The position numbers and the translations under genes were made by a program. A stretch of DNA of 29,602 nucleotides from Pseudomonadota bacterium (GTDB lineage: Bacteria > Pseudomonadota > Gammaproteobacteria > Xanthomonadales > Xanthomonadaceae), in NCBI GenBank assembly GCA_023395465.1, contig JAEWZE010000291.1, positions 1 through 29,602 on the forward strand, read 5' to 3'. Positions 7,893 through 15,743 of the stretch are shown here, piece after piece. Each line of letters begins with the position of its first letter. The stretch's first letter is position 1. The notes beneath the pieces are model-generated. The model worked only from the letters and a program-made list of their open reading frames with translations, was not told the origin of the DNA and made no database searches.

Positions 7893-8981
7893 TCACTTGA
7901 ATTCGGACGCCCAGTACGCCTCGATCTGCTGCACAAGTTCCGGCGGCAGCGGCACGTAGTGCAGTTCGGTGGCCTGCGCCTGGCCATGCTCGAAGGCCCA
8001 CTTGAAGAAGTCGCGTGCGGCCTGGCTGCGCGCGGGATCCTTCGGCTGCTTGTGCATCAGCATGAAGTTGGTGGCGGTGATCGGCCAGGCCTCGGCGCCG
8101 GGGGCGTTGGTGATCACCAGGTTGAAATCGGTGGCGCTGGCCCAGTCGGCGGTGGCGGCCGCGGCGGCGAAGGTCTTGTCGTTGGGTTCGACCCAGTTGC
8201 CGGCCGCGTTCTGCAGCGACGCGTAGGGCATGTTGTTCTGCAGCGCATAGGCCAGCTCGACGTAGCCGATCGAACCCTTGATCTGCTGCACGTAGGAGGC
8301 CACGCCCTCGTTGCCCTTGCCGCCGACGCCGGTCGGCCACTGCAGCGAGGTGCCTTCGCCGACCTTGGTCTTCCAGTCGTCGTTGACCTTGGACAGGTAG
8401 TTGGAGAAGTTGAAGGTGGTGCCCGAACCGTCCGAGCGGTGGACGATGCTGATCTTGCCGTCGGGCAGCGGCACGCCCGGGTTGAGCGCGGCGATGGCCG
8501 GGTCGTTCCAGGTGGCGATCTTGCCGAGGAAGATGTCGCCCAGCAGCGCACCGGTCAGCTTCAGCTGGCCCGGCTGCAGGCCTTCGACGTTGAGCACCGG
8601 CACGACGCCGCCGATGGCCGACGGGAACTGGCCGAGGCCGGCCTCCGCAAGCTCCTCGCTCGACAGGGGCTTGTCGCTCGAACCGAAGTCGACGGTGCCG
8701 GCCTTGATCTGGGCGATGCCACCGCCCGAGCCGATCGACTGGTAGTTGACCTTGGCGCCGGTGGCGGCGTTGTAGTCGGCCGACCACTTCGACACCAGCG
8801 GATAGATGAAGGACGCGCCGGCACCGGAGATCTCGGCGCTGATGCGGTCGCCGGCCGCGGCCGGGGCGGATGCGTCGGCGGTGGGCGCCTGGCCGGTGGC
8901 CGGGCCCTCCGGCGAACAGGCGGTGGCGAACAGGGCGGTCGAGAGCGCCAGCAGGGTCAGGCGGGCGAGCGGGGTATTCAT
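7893..8981 (-). CDS. pstS: Phosphate-binding protein PstS (probable lipoprotein)
   Basis: Periplasmic receptor that hands phosphate to PstCAB, 362 residues from ATG 8981. The signal peptide ends ALFATAC with C22 as probable lipid attachment site; the lipobox (A-T-A-C) is slightly off consensus, so a soluble form is possible. Phosphate-binding segments are SGAGASFIYPLVSKW, SIGSGGGIAQIKAGTVDFGSSD and VHRSDGSGTTFNFSNYL. The chosen ATG has AGGAG 8 nt upstream (CCAGGAGCCCTCGCATG); an upstream in-frame alternative lacks this. First gene of the operon, transcribed from the Pho-box promoter at 9030-9063. Confidence 0.97.
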   Translation of the reverse strand: MNTPLARLTLLALSTALFATACSPEGPATGQAPTADASAPAAAGDRISAEISGAGASFIYPLVSKWSADYNAATGAKVNYQSIGSGGGIAQIKAGTVDFGSSDKPLSSEELAEAGLGQFPSAIGGVVPVLNVEGLQPGQLKLTGALLGDIFLGKIATWNDPAIAALNPGVPLPDGKISIVHRSDGSGTTFNFSNYLSKVNDDWKTKVGEGTSLQWPTGVGGKGNEGVASYVQQIKGSIGYVELAYALQNNMPYASLQNAAGNWVEPNDKTFAAAAATADWASATDFNLVITNAPGAEAWPITATNFMLMHKQPKDPARSQAARDFFKWAFEHGQAQATELHYVPLPPELVQQIEAYWASEFK

Positions 8982-9029
8982 GCGAGGGCTCCTGGAGCGG
9001 GCCAGGGCAACACCTGGCGGGATAGCCAC

Positions 9030-9063
9030 ATGAAATGATGTTTTTGTTACAGGCGTATGACGA
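9030..9063 (-). promoter_or_regulatory. PhoB-dependent promoter of pstS
   Basis: On the minus strand the half-sites TCGTCAT (9063-9057) and CTGTAAC (9052-9046) are separated by 4 nt (ACGC), the PhoB box geometry. Exactly 10 nt further lies TTTCAT (9035-9030), a 4/6 match to TATAAT, the same spacing as in E. coli phoA. The predicted start near 9023 leaves a leader of about 40 nt to the pstS ATG. Reading by eye; no matrix score was computed. Confidence 0.75.
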
Positions 9064-9110
9064 ACCCGTCGCCGGTCCCGAAACCGCGGAGCGACCGGTG
9101 GTCTCGCGGC

Positions 9111-9135
9111 AAAAAAAAGCGGGCCAGAGGCCCGC
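9111..9135 (-). terminator. Intrinsic terminator, minus strand only, with no upstream gene
   Basis: A perfect 7-bp stem GCGGGCC/GGCCCGC with a 3-nt loop (9119-9135) is followed on the minus strand by eight T (9118-9111). No T-run follows on the plus strand, so it acts leftward. No minus-strand protein gene lies between it and the converging oprP gene, so it must end either a short non-coding transcript or an attenuated long pstS leader. Confidence 0.85.
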
Positions 9136-9228
9136 GCAATAAGAAGTCGTCGCCGGGAGGAGAGAGACGCGAGCTTGATGTGGTGCGGCCTGCGGAGCCA
9201 TCCGAAGCGCCGAAGCCGTCATGCCCGT
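9111..9228 (-). ncRNA. Candidate Pho-regulated small RNA, about 118 nt
   Basis: The unit is bounded by a four-half-site Pho promoter (9235-9290) and the intrinsic terminator (9111-9135). No protein-coding frame inside it carries a ribosome site and closes before the terminator: the frame opened by the ATG near 9223 runs through the hairpin. A pyrimidine-rich, probably unpaired segment (minus strand of 9155-9166, containing CTCCTCCC) could pair with Shine-Dalgarno sequences, as C-rich loops of other Xanthomonad small RNAs do. The alternative is a regulated long leader of pstS. The start is predicted from the -10 position. Confidence 0.55.
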
Positions 9229-9234
9229 TGCTGT

Positions 9235-9290
9235 ATTCCAACCCCCTGCCATGACAGCGCCATGCCCCAGGCATGACGATTGCGTGACAT
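9235..9290 (-). promoter_or_regulatory. Extended four-half-site PhoB promoter
   Basis: Four 7-nt half-sites with exact 4-nt spacers read on the minus strand: ATGTCAC (9290-9284), TCGTCAT (9279-9273), GGGGCAT (9268-9262) and CTGTCAT (9257-9251). Exactly 10 nt after the last lies TGGAAT (9240-9235), a 4/6 match to the -10 consensus. The predicted start is near 9228. This is the longest Pho-box array in the window, yet it points at no protein gene before a terminator. Confidence 0.75.
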
Positions 9291-9378
9291 CGTGTTCCGG
9301 CCGGCTCCGCCCCGTTGCACGGGTTCTCGGGGGACGGCGGGCATGCCCGGCGACCGGCCGACCGCGCTCGACGGCCAT

Positions 9379-9405
9379 ATGACAGGACTGTCATCAAACT
9401 GACAC
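9379..9405 (+). promoter_or_regulatory. PhoB box of the oprP porin gene, with palindromic extension
   Basis: CTGTCATCAAACTGACAC (9388-9405) is a near-consensus plus-strand Pho box (7-4-7). Its first half-site is also the right arm of a perfect palindrome ATGACAGGACTGTCAT (9379-9394). The -10 after 10 nt (9416-9421) is poor. A leader of about 100 nt would precede oprP. Confidence 0.75.
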
Positions 9406-9527
9406 GGGAAAGTCCCACTCTCGTCGCACGGCCGACTCACAAGCGTGCTTGCGTGCCCCCGCGCGCAGCCCGCGATGCGTCGGCTGCCCCCGCAGTCCCT
9501 GCTTCCACGAACCCCGGGAATCCCTCG

Positions 9528-10829
9528 ATGCGCTCCTTGCTCCCCGTCGCCACGCTGGCTTCCGCGCTCGCCATCGCCAGCACCCCTGCTTTGGCGCAGT
9601 CCACGCAGGCCCAGGAAATCGCCGAACTCAAGTCCCAGATCGCCGCACTGGCGGCCAGGGTCCAGGAACTCGAAGGCCGGACCGGTCCGCCGCCCGCCGC
9701 GGCCGTCGCGCCATCGGCCGATCCGGACCGCAGCCCGGCCGCGCAGCCCGTGGTGACCACCAAGGGTGGCATCAAGGTCGCCTCGGCTGACAAGGCGTTC
9801 GAGGCCTCGCTCGGCGGCCGCATCCACTTCGACGCCTACGCCTTCGACCGCGACCAGGCCGGCAGCACCGGCACCACCGAGTTCCGCCGCGCGCGGCTGA
9901 CCCTGCAGGGCAAGGCCCATGGCTGGGACTACAAGCTCGAGCAGGACTTCGCGGCCGGCAGCAACCTCGACGGCCTGCGCGATGCCTACATCGCCAGGTC
10001 CGCGCTGGGCGGCAAGTTCACCATCGGTCACTTCAAGCCCTACCGGTCGATGGAGGAACTCACCAGCTCCAACGACCTGCTGATGATGGAACGCCCCTTC
10101 GCCTCGGCCACGGGGCTGTTCGGCGGCCGCCAGTTCCAGCAGGGCGTCGGCTATCTGCGTGCCGGCGGCAACTACACCGCCGGATTCAGCGCCTTCAACC
10201 TGCGCGGTGCCAGCGGCCCGCGCAACGAGGGCATGGGCTATGCCGGGCGCGTCACCTTCGCGCCGGTCAACCGCGACGACAGCACGCTGCACTTCGGCGG
10301 CTGGGCCAGCCAGGAAAATGCGAACCAGGCCTCGGCCGACCTGGTCGCCTCGGTCAACTACGCCGGCCGTCGCGGTCCGTCGCAGGCGATCGCGGCGGTC
10401 AGCGGCGCCAGCGGCGACGAGGTCACCGCGTACGGGCTGGAGGCGGCCGGGTCGTTCGGCCCGGTGTTCTTCCAGGGCGAGTACGCCAATGCATCGTTCG
10501 GCCAGCCGATCGGGCCCGACCAGGACGTGGCCACGTGGTACCTGCAGGGCAGCTGGCACCTCAACGGCGGCCACAAGCCGTACAAGGCCGCGACCGGCGT
10601 GTTCGGTTCGGCTCCGGTCGCCGGCAGGGGACTCTGGGAGCTGACCGCGCGCTACGACGCGATCGAGAACAAGGATGTCGCCGGTCTCGACGTGACCAGC
10701 TGGCTGCTGGGCGTGAACTATTACGCCAATCCGGCGCTGCGCTTCATGTTCAACTACACCCGCGGCGACAACGGCTTCACTGGCGACGCGACCGGGCAGT
10801 ACGCCTTGCGTACGCAGTTCGCGTTCTGA
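9528..10829 (+). CDS. OprP/OprO-type phosphate-selective porin
   Basis: A 433-residue outer-membrane trimeric porin of the Porin_O_P family, which passes phosphate or polyphosphate. The signal peptide MRSLLPVATLASALAIASTPALAQ is followed by a short coiled coil (about 28-50, AQEIAELKSQIAALAARVQEL) that in this family forms a periplasmic extension. The barrel shows the family signature region GRIHFDAYAFD, FRRARLTLQGKAHGWDYKLEQDF and TIGHFKPYRSMEELTSSND, and ends in ALRTQFAF with a terminal Phe for Bam insertion. The ATG at 9528 was chosen because the signal peptide starts there; the ribosome site is weak (GGGAA). It is divergent from pstS and carries its own Pho box, so it should be co-induced. 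oprP versus oprO cannot be decided. Confidence 0.9.
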   Translation: MRSLLPVATLASALAIASTPALAQSTQAQEIAELKSQIAALAARVQELEGRTGPPPAAAVAPSADPDRSPAAQPVVTTKGGIKVASADKAFEASLGGRIHFDAYAFDRDQAGSTGTTEFRRARLTLQGKAHGWDYKLEQDFAAGSNLDGLRDAYIARSALGGKFTIGHFKPYRSMEELTSSNDLLMMERPFASATGLFGGRQFQQGVGYLRAGGNYTAGFSAFNLRGASGPRNEGMGYAGRVTFAPVNRDDSTLHFGGWASQENANQASADLVASVNYAGRRGPSQAIAAVSGASGDEVTAYGLEAAGSFGPVFFQGEYANASFGQPIGPDQDVATWYLQGSWHLNGGHKPYKAATGVFGSAPVAGRGLWELTARYDAIENKDVAGLDVTSWLLGVNYYANPALRFMFNYTRGDNGFTGDATGQYALRTQFAF

Positions 10830-10877
10830 CGGCGTCGCCGACGCACCTCCCGGCGCGGCCGGCGGTTCGCGGCGCGG

Positions 10878-10904
10878 GCCGCCTGCCGGCATCGTGCAGG
10901 CGGC
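10878..10904. terminator. Hairpin between converging oprP and gspN
   Basis: Perfect 9-bp arms GCCGCCTGC (10878-10886) and GCAGGCGGC (10896-10904) with a 9-nt loop sit in the 85-nt gap between two converging genes. There is no U-tract on either side, so efficiency is uncertain; the position suits a bidirectional terminator. Confidence 0.5.
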
Positions 10905-10914
10905 AGGCGCCCGC

Positions 10915-11613
10915 TCAGTCGCCGAAGCTGCCGGAGTCGACGCGGCTGAAGCCGCCCGGCGCCTGCTGGAAGCCGGCGGCGAGCAGCGACGCGCGCAGCG
11001 CGGGATCGTCGCTGCGCGCAAGCGACTGCAGGCGATAGCGGCCGTCGCTGTCGACCTCGAAGCTCGCTTCGACCTGCAAGGCGCCGCTCGCCTGCTCGGG
11101 CACGAGGGCGAGCACGCCCTTGCGCCCAGCGCATTCGGGACTCCCCGCGAGGATCACCGGTGGCAGGGCCTCGTCGGCGACGGCCAGTTCCATCCGCACG
11201 CGACCGCCGGCCTCGCGGCAGCCGTCGTCGTCGAACAGCAGGCCGGCGTTCTCCAGCGATGCGCGCAGCGACAGTCCTGACGGGGCCGGGAGCGGCACCA
11301 CCCCGCTGGCGCGTTCGATGCCGCGCAGGCGTCCGCTGTGCAGGAAGAGCGCCGCGTCCTGCCCTTGCAGCCACAGTTGCCGGCGCCCGGCCAGCAGCGG
11401 CAGTGGCGACAGTCCCAGTCGCACATCTCCCAGCGGTGCCGACTGCCAGCGGGCCTGCCGCAGGCGTCCGCGCCACAGGTGGCCGTCGACGCCGGTGGCG
11501 GAGAGTGCGGGTGGCAGCGACAGCCGTGGCAGCACCAGTTGCAGGGGCACGAACAGCAGCAGGCCCGAGGCCAGCGCAGCCGCGAACCACAGGCCCAGGC
11601 GACGCCCGCTCAT
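10915..11613 (-). CDS. gspN: Type II secretion protein GspN
   Basis: A 232-residue GspN-family protein, an accessory inner-membrane/periplasmic component found in some type II systems (PulN, XcpN, XcsN). One membrane segment lies at about 5-28 (RLGLWFAAALASGLLLFVPLQLVL), followed by the family region LSATGVDGHLWRGRLRQARW and LGDVRLGLSPLPLLAGRRQL. ATG at 11613 overlaps the gspM stop by 4 nt (ATGA). It is the last gene of the operon. The detailed role of GspN is not established in the family. Confidence 0.87.
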   Translation of the reverse strand: MSGRRLGLWFAAALASGLLLFVPLQLVLPRLSLPPALSATGVDGHLWRGRLRQARWQSAPLGDVRLGLSPLPLLAGRRQLWLQGQDAALFLHSGRLRGIERASGVVPLPAPSGLSLRASLENAGLLFDDDGCREAGGRVRMELAVADEALPPVILAGSPECAGRKGVLALVPEQASGALQVEASFEVDSDGRYRLQSLARSDDPALRASLLAAGFQQAPGGFSRVDSGSFGD

Positions 11614-12098
11614 GGCGCCGCTCCGGCGAAGCCGACCTCGGCGCGCAGCCGGCCATCGACGGCTTCCACCCGCAGCGACGACGGCGCCAGGCCACCGCCT
11701 GCCAGTTCCCCCAGCCAGCCGAACAGCGCCGGCGAGGCCACCCGCTCGAAGTCGAGCACGAAGCTGCCATCGGCCGCGGTGCGCTGGCGGCTGGGCGCCA
11801 GGCCGGCAACGCGCGCACTGTCCAGCACGTGGTGCTGCAGCGCCTCGCCCCGGGGCGTCGCCCTGAGGCGGCCGCCGGTGCCGGTCGCGAGTGCCGCCGC
11901 CTCCGCCCGGGCGGTCTGCAGCGTGGCGACCGCGCGGTCGTAGCGTTCGCCGGCGGCGTCGGCAAGGACGCGCAGCGGCCACAGCAGGCCGTACCACCAG
12001 GCGAAGGCCGCGAGCATGGCGCCCATCACGGCCAGCATCGCGCGTTCACGTGGCGCCCGGGCGTGCCACCAGGCGAAGAACCGGGGGGCGGGGGTCAT
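11610..12098 (-). CDS. gspM: Type II secretion protein GspM
   Basis: A 162-residue inner-membrane assembly-platform protein that stabilises GspL. A short cytoplasmic N-terminus is followed by one membrane segment (about 21-42, MLAVMGAMLAAFAWWYGLLWPL) and a small periplasmic ferredoxin-like domain (about 85-160), recognisable from HVLDSARVAGLAPSRQRTAADGSF and LFGWLGELAGGG. It overlaps gspL (ATGA at 12095-12098) and gspN by 4 nt each. Sequence conservation in this family is low; operon position makes the assignment safe. Confidence 0.9.
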   Translation of the reverse strand: MTPAPRFFAWWHARAPRERAMLAVMGAMLAAFAWWYGLLWPLRVLADAAGERYDRAVATLQTARAEAAALATGTGGRLRATPRGEALQHHVLDSARVAGLAPSRQRTAADGSFVLDFERVASPALFGWLGELAGGGLAPSSLRVEAVDGRLRAEVGFAGAAP

Positions 12099-13216
12099 GC
12101 GTCCGGCTCCAGGGAGATGGCGGTGCGCAGGCCGCCGGTCGCGTCGCGGCTGCCGCCCTCGACCAGTCGCCAGCCCTCGCCGGCGAGGGCGGCGCGCACC
12201 GCTTCAAGGTCATCGGCGCCGGGATGGGCGAGGATCGCCCGCAGGCGGTCGCCGCGCTGGTATTCGAGTTCGACCAGGTGCAGCCCGGGCCGCGCAGCGA
12301 CCGCGGCGAACAGCGCGCCGGTAGCGGCGGCGAAGGCGCGCGGTTCGCGTGCGGCCTGCAACCGCTGCTGGAGCGGAGCGGCCTGCTCCGCCTGCGCGGC
12401 GCCTGCGACCGGAAGGGCGTCCGCGATCACGGCGGCGGCCCGCGCTTCCAGTGCGCGCGCGGCCAGCTCCAGCCGCAGCGCCTGCGCCGCGACCAGCAGC
12501 AGCGGCGAGGCCAGCAGCACGATCCCCAGCCACGCCAGCCGTCGCCGGCTGGCCGGCCGCGCGCGTTTGGAGTCTGGCAGGAATTCGCCCTGCAACAGGT
12601 CGACCACGGGCTGCCGGGCGCCGGCGGCGCAGCGTTCCAGGTCGCCCTCGAGCGGCGCGCGCGGGCGATCTCCGAGCACCTGCGCCGCAAGCGCCGGTTC
12701 GGCGACGAAGGCCAGGCCATCGCCGCGCACCAGCCAGCGATCGCCCGCATCGAGTACGTGCACGACGCCGGGGTCGTCGGGCAGCGGCAGCAGCAGCTGT
12801 TCCGGGACCGCGGCGTCGACCACCAGGCCAAAGGCCGCGGCGCGCTCGAGCCACGCGCGCAAGCAGCCCGCGTCGACCGCGGCCACCGTGCGCACGTGAT
12901 CCGCACCGGCAGCCGCAGTTGCAGTCGCACCGTCGAGCGCCACGTGCGGCTGCTCGACGCGCGCCAGGCGCGCGGCCAGCAAGGTGCGGGCGGCGGCCTG
13001 TGCCTGCGCCGCGCTGTGCGCGGACAGTTCGAGGCGGTCGATGCGCACCGCCGTGCCCGGCACCACCAGCACGGTACGCGTCGCGTCTGGGCGCGGGGGC
13101 GCCGGCGTCCCCGGCGGAAGGACGGTGCGTGCCAGCACGCCGCCGTTCCCGTCGAGGTCGAGCAGCGTGGCCGCGGCGGTGTCGTCGGCCGGGAGCAGGA
13201 GGATGCGGTGGCTCAT
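12095..13216 (-). CDS. gspL: Type II secretion protein GspL
   Basis: A 373-residue protein with a cytoplasmic actin-like domain (about 1-220) that recruits the GspE ATPase, one membrane segment near 238-258 (LAWLGIVLLASPLLLVAAQAL), and a periplasmic ferredoxin-like domain at the C-terminus. The region VLVVPGTAVRIDRLELSA matches the GspL start. ATG at 13216 forms an ATGA overlap with the gspK stop, so it is preferred over the ATG five codons upstream (13231). Confidence 0.9.
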   Translation of the reverse strand: MSHRILLLPADDTAAATLLDLDGNGGVLARTVLPPGTPAPPRPDATRTVLVVPGTAVRIDRLELSAHSAAQAQAAARTLLAARLARVEQPHVALDGATATAAAGADHVRTVAAVDAGCLRAWLERAAAFGLVVDAAVPEQLLLPLPDDPGVVHVLDAGDRWLVRGDGLAFVAEPALAAQVLGDRPRAPLEGDLERCAAGARQPVVDLLQGEFLPDSKRARPASRRRLAWLGIVLLASPLLLVAAQALRLELAARALEARAAAVIADALPVAGAAQAEQAAPLQQRLQAAREPRAFAAATGALFAAVAARPGLHLVELEYQRGDRLRAILAHPGADDLEAVRAALAGEGWRLVEGGSRDATGGLRTAISLEPDA

Positions 13217-14235
13217 TCGTCGTGTGTCCATCGCCGTGCGACGAGGCGCACGTCACCAGTGGAATCGCTGTCCAGCAGCGCGCTCAGGATGACCTCGGCG
13301 CCTTCGTATTCGACTTCCGTACGCAGCGCGAAGTAGCGCGTCCGCAGGCGCACCTGCTGCAGCACGTGATCGGGCAGGGGCACGGCAACCGCCCGGGAGA
13401 ATGCGGCGAGATCGGTCCAGCCGCCGGCAGGCCGGCTCGCGATCACCCGCCGTGCGGCGGCCAGGTCGAACGCGTTGTCGCCGAGCATCGCCAGCATCGG
13501 CGCGTCTTCCGGCTCGAGCGTGTTGACGTTGAGCGGCGAGAGCGCGTTGTCCGGCTGCGCGCAGACGTGCGGCCGCAGGCGCGCGTAGGCGGCGGCGTCG
13601 TGGCCGGCGATCGCGCGCAGTTCGCTCGCTTCCGCCAGCAGCACGCCGGAGGTGCGATAGCCCGGATCGCGACTGGCATAGCGGGCATCCTCCGCGCCGT
13701 CCGGCGAGGGCAACTGGTCGCTGTCGATCCAGTCGACCAGCGCGCTGGCCATCGCATCGGCCTGCACGGGCGTGAACTCCAGTGCACGCAGGAGCGCCAC
13801 GTACTGGTGCACGCCTGCCTCCCGCCGCGACCATTGGCCGACGGCGCCGTCGACCACGCTGTTGAGGTTGAAGCAGGCGCTCGCGTCGTCCAGGCGGATG
13901 CGCATCACGCCGCCGTCGATCGGGAACACGAACGGGCGGCCGTTCCAGCCGCCGTCGAGCGTGGTGCGTCCGTCGCCGTGGTCGAGCTGGCGGATCCGCG
14001 CGCGCGCCAGCTCTTCGCTGCCCAGTGCATACCACTGTGCCTGGGTCATGGCTTGCGCATTGCCGGTGCGACGCAGGCCGAAGCGGATGTCGTCCAGCAC
14101 GCCGACCAGCAGCACGCTCATCACCGCCACCAGCAGCAGCACGGTCAGCAGCGCGGCGCCGGCCTGCGTCCACAGCGCGCCGCGGGGCGGTCGCGCGCGG
14201 GCGATGCGCATGCCGCGGGTGTCTCCGCCGCTCAC
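13213..14235 (-). CDS. gspK: Type II secretion minor pseudopilin GspK
   Basis: A 340-residue large minor pseudopilin that caps the pseudopilus with GspI and GspJ. The prepilin site is G26/A27 with hydrophobic segment AALLTVLLLVAVMSVLLVG; position +5 is Thr instead of Glu, the normal state for GspK. An alpha-helical insert domain with NLNSVVDG and helix-hairpin-like LNVNTLEPEDAPMLAML follows. The start is GTG at 14235, overlapping the gspJ stop as GTGA; ATG at 14211 is an alternative that still retains the prepilin leader. Confidence 0.92.
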   Translation of the reverse strand: MSGGDTRGMRIARARPPRGALWTQAGAALLTVLLLVAVMSVLLVGVLDDIRFGLRRTGNAQAMTQAQWYALGSEELARARIRQLDHGDGRTTLDGGWNGRPFVFPIDGGVMRIRLDDASACFNLNSVVDGAVGQWSRREAGVHQYVALLRALEFTPVQADAMASALVDWIDSDQLPSPDGAEDARYASRDPGYRTSGVLLAEASELRAIAGHDAAAYARLRPHVCAQPDNALSPLNVNTLEPEDAPMLAMLGDNAFDLAAARRVIASRPAGGWTDLAAFSRAVAVPLPDHVLQQVRLRTRYFALRTEVEYEGAEVILSALLDSDSTGDVRLVARRWTHDE

Positions 14236-14876
14236 CGCGTGGCCCCCGGCAGGAGGAAGCGCTGGCGCACGCGACCGATCGCCTCCAGGTCCAGCTCCAG
14301 TTCCACGGCTTCCGGCAGCGCCGTTGCGCCGCCCTGCCAGCCGTCGTTCCAGGCACCCCGTTCGAGGTAGGCCACGCGCGCGCGGGTGACGCCGTCGAGC
14401 AGCACACGTGCGGGTGGTGGCGTGGCGCCGTCGACCGCTGCGCGCGCGCTGCGCTCCAGGCGGCCATCGACGATGCGGTATTCGACGTATTCCAGCGATG
14501 CGCGCGCGGCGGCCTCGGGGTTCTCGCGGCCGCGGCGCACGAACGCGAACAGCGGCCCGGATTCGCCGGGACGGCCGCCGACGAAAGCGTCGCGACTGCT
14601 GCTGCCGTCGGCGCGACGTACCAGGCGTACGGCTGCCTGCGACAGGTCGGTGCGGAGCAGGGCGCGCGCGCGCTGGAACTCGCCCAGCCGCGCCATGCGT
14701 TCGCGCAGGATCTGCTGGCTGTCGGCGGCGTAGGCCATCACGGCGACCCCTGCGGCGGCGACCAGGCCGAACAGCGCCAGCGCGACCATGACCTCGAGCA
14801 GGGTGAAGCCGCCGCCGCGTGCGTGCGGCGCGGCCGCCCGGCGGTCGAGGCGGGCACGGCGGCGCGCCGGGATCAT
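14232..14876 (-). CDS. gspJ: Type II secretion minor pseudopilin GspJ
   Basis: A 214-residue minor pseudopilin of the tip complex. Prepilin cleavage is at G23/F24 in GGGFTLLEVMVALALFG, with Glu at +5. The body contains ARALLRTDLSQAAVRLVRR and the GspJ-like LEYVEYRIVDGRLERSA. ATG at 14876 overlaps the gspI stop by 4 nt (ATGA); longer in-frame starts only shadow gspI. Confidence 0.94.
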   Translation of the reverse strand: MIPARRRARLDRRAAAPHARGGGFTLLEVMVALALFGLVAAAGVAVMAYAADSQQILRERMARLGEFQRARALLRTDLSQAAVRLVRRADGSSSRDAFVGGRPGESGPLFAFVRRGRENPEAAARASLEYVEYRIVDGRLERSARAAVDGATPPPARVLLDGVTRARVAYLERGAWNDGWQGGATALPEAVELELDLEAIGRVRQRFLLPGATR

Positions 14877-15274
14877 CGGGGCGCGCTCCGGAACAGCGCG
14901 ACCTCGGCCGCCACGCGCGTTTCCCCGGGCGGCGACACCCGGATGTCCACGCGCAGCAGGGACGGATCGGCGGTGGGGACGACCGCGCGTGTCCAGTGCC
15001 ACTCGCGGCCTCCTGCTTGCTCGCTGCCGCCGGTGGCGTCGCCGAGCGTACGCACGTCCAGGACCGCGGCTTCGACCGCGATGTTGTCGGCCACGACCGC
15101 AGCCAGCATGCGCTCCTCGATCGCCATCGCGGTGCGCGTGCTCTCGCCCGCGAGGTTCAGCAGTCCGAGCACGGCGAGCGCGAACACGGCCAGCGCCACC
15201 AGCATCTCGATCAGCGTGAAGCCGGCAGGTCGGCGGCGGCGGGCGCGCCTGCGGACGCCACGCTGCTCGGCCAT
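14873..15274 (-). CDS. gspI: Type II secretion minor pseudopilin GspI
   Basis: A 133-residue minor pseudopilin. An Arg-rich leader precedes cleavage site G18/F19 in AGFTLIEMLVALAVFALAVL, Glu at +5. The typical GspI continuation ERMLAAVVADNIAVEA is present. ATG at 15274 lies 7 nt after the gspH stop; upstream in-frame starts (15298, 15340) would overlap gspH and give an unusually long leader. Confidence 0.93.
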   Translation of the reverse strand: MAEQRGVRRRARRRRPAGFTLIEMLVALAVFALAVLGLLNLAGESTRTAMAIEERMLAAVVADNIAVEAAVLDVRTLGDATGGSEQAGGREWHWTRAVVPTADPSLLRVDIRVSPPGETRVAAEVALFRSAPR

Positions 15275-15281
15275 TCCCCGG

Positions 15282-15734
15282 TCAGCGCACGGGCGCATCG
15301 ATCGCCACCTTGCCGCCGCCATCGACCGACACGCGCGCACTGCGACCCTCGCGCAGCAGCACCAGCGTCGCGGGCTCCGTCGCCCCGGTCGGATCGAAAC
15401 GGAACGCCAGCCGTGCGTCGCTGCGGGGCAGCCGCGGGCTGGTGCCGGGCTGCCACTCGACGCTGGCGAAGTCGCGGCCTTCCAGCGGCTGCCATCCGTC
15501 GAAGCGCCGGCGGGAGAAGCCGTAGCCGGACGCCGTCACCGCGACTTCCACCGTGCGCATCCCCAGGATCGCCTCGTCGCGCGCGTGGGCCAGGCGCGCG
15601 GCGAAGACTTCCGCTTCCCTTGCCAGCACGTCGTCGCCGGACGGCAGGGTCAGCGCGACCGTGGCGCCGGCCAGGCCGATGACGGCCAGCGCCACCATCA
15701 GCTCGACCAGGGTGAATCCGCGCGTGCGGCGCAT
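15282..15734 (-). CDS. gspH: Type II secretion minor pseudopilin GspH
   Basis: A 150-residue minor pseudopilin. Cleavage is at G6/F7 in RGFTLVELMVALAVIGLAG with Glu at +5, followed by the GspH/FimT-like region EVFAARLAHARDEAILGMRTVEVAVTASGYGFSRRRFDGW. It sits 9 nt after gspG and 7 nt before gspI. Confidence 0.93.
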   Translation of the reverse strand: MRRTRGFTLVELMVALAVIGLAGATVALTLPSGDDVLAREAEVFAARLAHARDEAILGMRTVEVAVTASGYGFSRRRFDGWQPLEGRDFASVEWQPGTSPRLPRSDARLAFRFDPTGATEPATLVLLREGRSARVSVDGGGKVAIDAPVR

Positions 15735-15743
15735 CGCCGGAGC

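Noticed and set aside
7738..9378. Minus-strand frame of 546 codons across pstS and its upstream region
   Set aside because: Shifted frame over pstS that also runs through the terminator at 9111-9135.
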